This document shows, one piece after another, positions 5,893 to 8,685 of a DNA stretch of 8,685 nucleotides (position 1 is its first letter; every line of letters starts with the position of its first letter). The translations under genes were made by a program, and so were the position numbers. Where the stretch lies: positions 1 through 8,685 of the forward strand of contig JAFAPG010000065.1 in NCBI GenBank assembly GCA_019247235.1, in the 5' to 3' direction. This DNA is from Acidobacteriota bacterium (GTDB taxonomy: Bacteria; Acidobacteriota; Terriglobia; Terriglobales; Acidobacteriaceae). The notes under the pieces are model-generated. The model had not been told where the DNA came from and searched no databases. It was given only the letters and a program-made list of their open reading frames with translations.

Positions 5893-6348
5893 TTATCTTT
5901 TGTTTTTCTTACGATCTTTGTCTTTGTCTTTGCCGTGGTTGAGCAAGCGTTCGAGCGCGCTCAGCAAGGCGGGCCCTTGGGACCGCAGTTCGTCCTGATG
6001 GCAGAGCGAGAGCTGTCGCAGGATTTTTTCTCCCCGCGACGTCAGCTGAACTAAAACCTCGCGTCGGTCTTCCCGCCCGCGCTGCCGACGAACAAAGCCA
6101 CCCGCCTCTAGGCGATTCACCAATTCCACCGCGCTATGATGCTGAATCTGGAGGCGCTCGGCCATTTCGCCGATGCGAGGACGCACGTGGGGTGGCAGGC
6201 CCTTGAGCGCGAGAAGTAGTTGGTGCTGGGTGGGCTCAAGACCGGCGCCGCGCGCGGCCCGCTCGCTGAAGTGTAGAAAGCGGCGGATCTGGTGTCGAAA
6301 TTCCGCCAGCGACCGGTAGTCCCCAGAGCTCAAATGGCGTTCGGCCAT
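5893..6348 (-). CDS. MarR family transcriptional regulator
   Basis: The 151-residue product is a winged helix-turn-helix repressor-type protein. An N-terminal dimerisation helix (about 11-35, YRSLAEFRHQIRRFLHFSE) precedes LEPTQHQLLLALKGLP. The HTH is IGEMAERLQIQHHSAVELVNRLEAGGFV (59-86, recognition helix about 70-82). The wing is RQRGREDRREVLVQLT (88-103), with the conserved Asp-Arg-Arg and Leu-Thr of the family. Residues 139-151 form a very basic Lys/Asp tail (KDKDKDRKKNKR), partly encoded by a hexanucleotide repeat; an extra DNA- or RNA-contacting tail is inference. The ATG at 6348 lies 8 bases after a perfect TATAAT with no Shine-Dalgarno, so the message looks leaderless. It is divergent from purB over 188 bases. 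Members usually control a neighbouring gene and themselves; no efflux or catabolic gene is adjacent here, so the regulon cannot be guessed beyond possible autoregulation. Confidence 0.93.
   Translation of the reverse strand: MAERHLSSGDYRSLAEFRHQIRRFLHFSERAARGAGLEPTQHQLLLALKGLPPHVRPRIGEMAERLQIQHHSAVELVNRLEAGGFVRRQRGREDRREVLVQLTSRGEKILRQLSLCHQDELRSQGPALLSALERLLNHGKDKDKDRKKNKR
5914..5931 (-). repeat. Hexanucleotide tandem repeat in the marR 3' end
   Basis: Read on the minus strand, AAAGAC AAAGAC AAAGAT encodes the Lys-Asp-Lys-Asp-Lys-Asp run of the MarR tail. Two units are identical and the third differs by one base. Slippage here would add or remove Lys-Asp pairs without changing frame. Confidence 0.6.
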
Positions 6349-6356
6349 TGTGCGGG

Positions 6357-6362
6357 ATTATA
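6357..6362 (-). promoter_or_regulatory. -10 box of marR
   Basis: The minus strand reads TATAAT with 8 bases to the marR ATG. Transcription would begin near 6350, about two bases before the start codon at 6348, giving a leaderless message. No convincing -35 hexamer is seen at 16-18 bases, and the base context is not an extended -10. Confidence 0.5.
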
Positions 6363-6363
6363 T

Positions 6364-6397
6364 CGTGAGCGACATTGTTGGCTTGACTCAACTCACG
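6364..6397. promoter_or_regulatory. Candidate MarR operator in the marR-purB control region
   Basis: CGTGAG (6364-6369) and CTCACG (6392-6397) form an inverted repeat. Between them lies the odd-length palindrome TTGACTCAA (6383-6391). The block begins two bases upstream of the marR -10 box, where a bound MarR dimer could interfere with polymerase. MarR proteins commonly bind TTG/CAA-flanked palindromes next to their own promoters. Assignment to this MarR is inference. Confidence 0.35.
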
Positions 6398-6471
6398 CAC
6401 CGGGCCGGCACAGCTTGCGGGCATAACCCCGAGAGCGAGCGCCTCGCCTTGATCGTCAGCGAAGCCGTCAC

Positions 6472-6501
6472 TGGCCAGATCACGCTTGCGCCGTTTAGAA
6501 T
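6472..6501 (+). promoter_or_regulatory. Possible purB promoter
   Basis: TGGCCA (6472-6477), 18 bases, then TAGAAT (6496-6501, one mismatch to TATAAT) would start transcription near 6508 and give a leader of about 29 bases that contains the purB ribosome site. The -35 is poor (4 of 6), so this is a weak candidate. Confidence 0.25.
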
Positions 6502-6523
6502 CCCTGCTTTCGACCATCGGTTG

Positions 6524-6529
6524 AAGGAG
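6524..6529 (+). promoter_or_regulatory. purB ribosome binding site
   Basis: AAGGAG lies 7 bases before the GTG at 6537 and only one base before a TTG at 6531. It therefore selects GTG as the purB start. Confidence 0.8.
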
Positions 6530-6536
6530 CTTGGCG

Positions 6537-7892
6537 GTGATCACACGCTACACCCGGCGGGAGATGGGCCAGATCTGGAGCGAGGAAAACCGTTTTCGCA
6601 CTTGGCTAAAGGTCGAGCTAGCGGCCACCGAAACTCTCGCCCAGGCGGGGCTTGTGCCCAAAGCCGCGGCCAAGGCGATCCGCCAGCGAGCTGATTTCAC
6701 CCTCGATCGAATTCGAGAAATCGAAGCCGAAGTGCGCCATGATGTCATCGCCTTTACCACCGCGGTAGCGGAAATCGTAGGGGCGGAATCGCGCTGGTTT
6801 CACTATGGACTGACCTCGAACGATGTGGTGGATACAGCCCAGTCGTTGCTCATCGCGGAGGCCTCTCAGCTCATTCGTTCCGGTCTCGTGCGCCTATCGG
6901 GGGTGCTCGAGTCGCGCGCCTGGGAATTCAAAGATGTTCCCATGGTGGGGCGGACCCACGGGGTGCATGCCGAACCGATTACATTCGGTCTCAAACTGGC
7001 CAACTGGTATTCCGAAGTGGAGCGCGATCTCGTGCGCTTTGAGCACGCTACCGAGGAGATGCGCGTAGGAAAGTTCTCGGGCGCGGTCGGCACCTTTGCC
7101 CACCTAACCCCGGCGCTTGAGGAGAAGATCTGTGCCCGGCTGGGCCTGGTGCCGGCCGCCATTTCTTCACAAGTTATCCAACGCGATCGCCACGCTCATT
7201 ACCTGGCTACTCTGGCAGTAGTGGCCTGCACCCTGGACAAGATCGCAACCGAGATCCGTCACCTGCAACGTACCGAGGTGCGGGAGGCAGAGGAGTTCTT
7301 TAGCGAAAAGCAAAAAGGGTCTTCCGCCATGCCGCACAAACGCAATCCCGTCAACAGCGAGCAGATCTCGGGACTGGCCCGTGTGGTGCGCGCCAATACC
7401 GTGGCTGGCTTTGAGAACGTGGCCTTGTGGCACGAGCGCGACATCTCCCATTCCTCGGTCGAGAGAGTCATTCTGCCGGATTCAACCACTCTGGTCGATT
7501 ACATGTTGGAGCGCACAGCGAACCTCTTGGAGACAATGTTCATCTATCCAGAGCGGATGAGAGAGAATCTGGAAAGTACCGGAGGACTGGTCTTTAGTGG
7601 GCAGCTGTTGCTTGAACTGGTCGAACAAGGACTCTCGCGGGAAGATGCCTATCGCCTAGTACAGGGCCACGCCATGCGGGCTTGGAAAGAGGGCGGAAAC
7701 TTTCGCGACCTAATCATGAGTGACGGGAATATTACCGGTCGAGTCCAGGCCAAAGCTCTGAAACGGGCCTTCAGCCTGGAGTGGCAACTGCGCCATGTCG
7801 ACCGGATCTTCGCTCGCGTATTTGGCTCGAAAGCGTCCCCACCCACCCGGTCCCGCCGCGGACGAGCCGGGCGTGCCCGCGCCAGCTCCTGA
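6537..7892 (+). CDS. purB: Adenylosuccinate lyase
   Basis: PurB acts twice in purine synthesis. It splits SAICAR to AICAR plus fumarate, and adenylosuccinate to AMP plus fumarate, as a cytoplasmic homotetramer. The 451-residue product starts MITRYTRREMGQIWSEENRF, as in Bacillus-type PurB. Family landmarks follow: TSNDVVDTA at 93-101, the active-site loop RTHGVHAEP at 139-147 with His141 and His144, and the superfamily signature GSSAMPHKRNP at 261-271, whose serine is the catalytic base. Then come WHERDISHSSVERVILPD at about 298-315 and the C-terminal helical domain. The GTG start is fixed by AAGGAG seven bases upstream and by homology; a TTG two codons earlier is too close to that site. The last roughly 20 residues (SPPTRSRRGRAGRARASS) are a basic, probably disordered extension beyond the usual end of about 431. 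It heads a plus-strand unit with the HEAT gene 51 bases downstream. Confidence 0.97.
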   Translation: MITRYTRREMGQIWSEENRFRTWLKVELAATETLAQAGLVPKAAAKAIRQRADFTLDRIREIEAEVRHDVIAFTTAVAEIVGAESRWFHYGLTSNDVVDTAQSLLIAEASQLIRSGLVRLSGVLESRAWEFKDVPMVGRTHGVHAEPITFGLKLANWYSEVERDLVRFEHATEEMRVGKFSGAVGTFAHLTPALEEKICARLGLVPAAISSQVIQRDRHAHYLATLAVVACTLDKIATEIRHLQRTEVREAEEFFSEKQKGSSAMPHKRNPVNSEQISGLARVVRANTVAGFENVALWHERDISHSSVERVILPDSTTLVDYMLERTANLLETMFIYPERMRENLESTGGLVFSGQLLLELVEQGLSREDAYRLVQGHAMRAWKEGGNFRDLIMSDGNITGRVQAKALKRAFSLEWQLRHVDRIFARVFGSKASPPTRSRRGRAGRARASS

Positions 7893-7932
7893 CGAGCGGC
7901 GTGAACTTCAAAAGCACCTCATCCGGACGAGC

Positions 7933-7938
7933 GGAGGA
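7933..7938 (+). promoter_or_regulatory. Ribosome binding site of the HEAT-repeat gene
   Basis: GGAGGA lies 5 bases before the GTG at 7944. It is the strongest Shine-Dalgarno in the window and fixes the start of an otherwise easily missed edge gene. Confidence 0.75.
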
Positions 7939-7943
7939 AAATC

Positions 7944-8685
7944 GTGGCGAGCGCATTGCGTGCCTGCGTACTCCTGTTTCTATGCGGTCTGGCTTCGACC
8001 AGCGGCCTTAGTAGCCGGGCCGATGAGGACCCTGACCCGGAAGAGAAAGCCTGGGCTGTCTTACATTCAGGCCTGGTTGATGCAAGGGTTTCGCGGCGGG
8101 TGCCTGCCATCGAGGCTCTCTCTCTCATGTCGGACGACCAGCGGGCAATCAACTTCGCCCTGCGCGCGTTGCAGGACCGGAATGAGCACGCCCGGGTCGC
8201 GGCCGCGGTTTCTCTCGGGCAACTGCATGCCGAGCAGGCCGTGCCGCAGCTGAAGCACGCCTTGGCCGACCGAGAGATCTCGGTCGTATTGGCGGCCGCG
8301 CATTCCTTGTTCCTGCTAAAAGACCCCTCGGCCTTCGCCATTTACTACGCCATTTTGATGGGGGACAAAAAGAGCAGTGATGGGCTGATCGAAGGACAGC
8401 TCAGACGGTTCAAAGATCCGAAACAGGTTGCCCAGCTCGGATTTCAGCAAGGGCTGGGATTTGTGCCCTATGGGGGAATGGGTTATGAAGCGGTGAGAGA
8501 ACTGCGTAAGCGTAGCACCTCTCCGGTGCGCGCCGCCGCCGCCGGCTGGTTGGCGATGGATCACGACAGCATCGCCGAAGATGCCCTCATTCAGACCGCG
8601 CTGGTCGACAAGAGTCCATTGGTGCGAGTGGCATCGCTCGATGCCTTGGCCGAACGCGGAGATCCCGCCTCGATCGAACGCTTGG
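7944..8685 (+). CDS. Exported HEAT-repeat protein, 3' end cut by window
   Basis: An open frame of 247 codons runs from a GTG to the right edge with no stop. GGAGGA sits 5 bases before the GTG. The product begins with a signal peptide (MASALRACVLLFLCGLASTS, likely cut after SRA near residue 26), so the rest should be periplasmic or envelope-located. Helical HEAT/PBS-lyase-like repeats follow: about 35-65 (VSRRVPAIEALSLM), 67-97 (NEHARVAAAVSLGQL), 99-130 (ISVVLAAAHSLFLL), 190-212 (SPVRAAAAGWLAM) and 213-244 (SPLVRVASLDALAERGD). Such repeats are protein-binding scaffolds. Between them, residues 131-185 depart from the repeat pattern and include a glycine-rich GLGFVPYGGMGYEAV stretch. No catalytic residues are evident. 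It sits 51 bases after purB with no terminator between, so co-transcription is likely, though a functional link to purine synthesis is not implied. Function unknown. Confidence 0.85.
   Translation, partial: MASALRACVLLFLCGLASTSGLSSRADEDPDPEEKAWAVLHSGLVDARVSRRVPAIEALSLMSDDQRAINFALRALQDRNEHARVAAAVSLGQLHAEQAVPQLKHALADREISVVLAAAHSLFLLKDPSAFAIYYAILMGDKKSSDGLIEGQLRRFKDPKQVAQLGFQQGLGFVPYGGMGYEAVRELRKRSTSPVRAAAAGWLAMDHDSIAEDALIQTALVDKSPLVRVASLDALAERGDPASIERL

Noticed and set aside
6236..6694. Frames at 6350-6694 (plus) and 6236-6544 (minus) in the marR-purB region
   Set aside because: The plus frame runs into purB out of frame, the minus frame runs into marR out of frame, and neither has a ribosome site or motif.
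7795..8253. Plus-strand frame of 152 codons spanning the purB-HEAT junction
   Set aside because: It overlaps the end of purB and the start of the HEAT gene, both with better evidence, and gives a low-complexity translation.

Overview
The window is a GC-rich bacterial chromosome segment of mostly conserved genes. I see no insertion sequence, phage gene, CRISPR array, rRNA or tRNA. The gene content and protein style suggest Acidobacteriota (Terriglobia-like): an HslU that begins MAIYLP, a YceH/UPF0502 protein beside hslUV, a UPF0182 membrane protein with a YVDSLWF...LGYG motif, a MarR of the YRSLAEFRHQIRRFLHFSE type, and a secreted conserved hypothetical with GHAAVYL and RNCADFAKQIVNFYYPG motifs. 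This assignment is from memory of families, not from a search.

Layout. The left half (1-4666) reads on the minus strand. In transcription order it holds hslV, hslU, yceH, then after about 290 gene-free bases a secreted protein that looks like a permuted papain-fold enzyme, and finally the first 54 codons of a UPF0182 membrane protein cut by the left edge. Divergent from hslV, on the plus strand, lies a membrane-anchored trypsin-like serine protease (4877-5821). It converges on a MarR-family regulator (minus, 5893-6348). Divergent from marR are purB (adenylosuccinate lyase, plus, 6537-7892) and, 51 bases after it, an exported HEAT-repeat protein that runs off the right edge (7944-8685).

How the genes fit together. 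hslV and hslU encode the peptidase and ATPase of one cytoplasmic protease, so 1914-4666 looks like a proteostasis operon with yceH as third gene. The divergent gene is another protease, acting on the far side of the membrane. The MarR regulator shares a 188-base control region with purB, and that region contains inverted repeats. The secreted enzyme-like protein, the UPF0182 protein and the HEAT protein are envelope proteins of unknown role.

The most interesting signals are small. hslV and marR both have a perfect TATAAT sitting almost on the start codon, implying leaderless or nearly leaderless messages. The 83-base hslV-hslU gap contains nested inverted repeats just ahead of the hslU start. 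A 13-bp perfect inverted repeat follows yceH. The best candidate for undescribed biochemistry is the secreted His/Asn-Cys protein at 337-1620. I found no convincing evidence of a wholly new multi-gene system.
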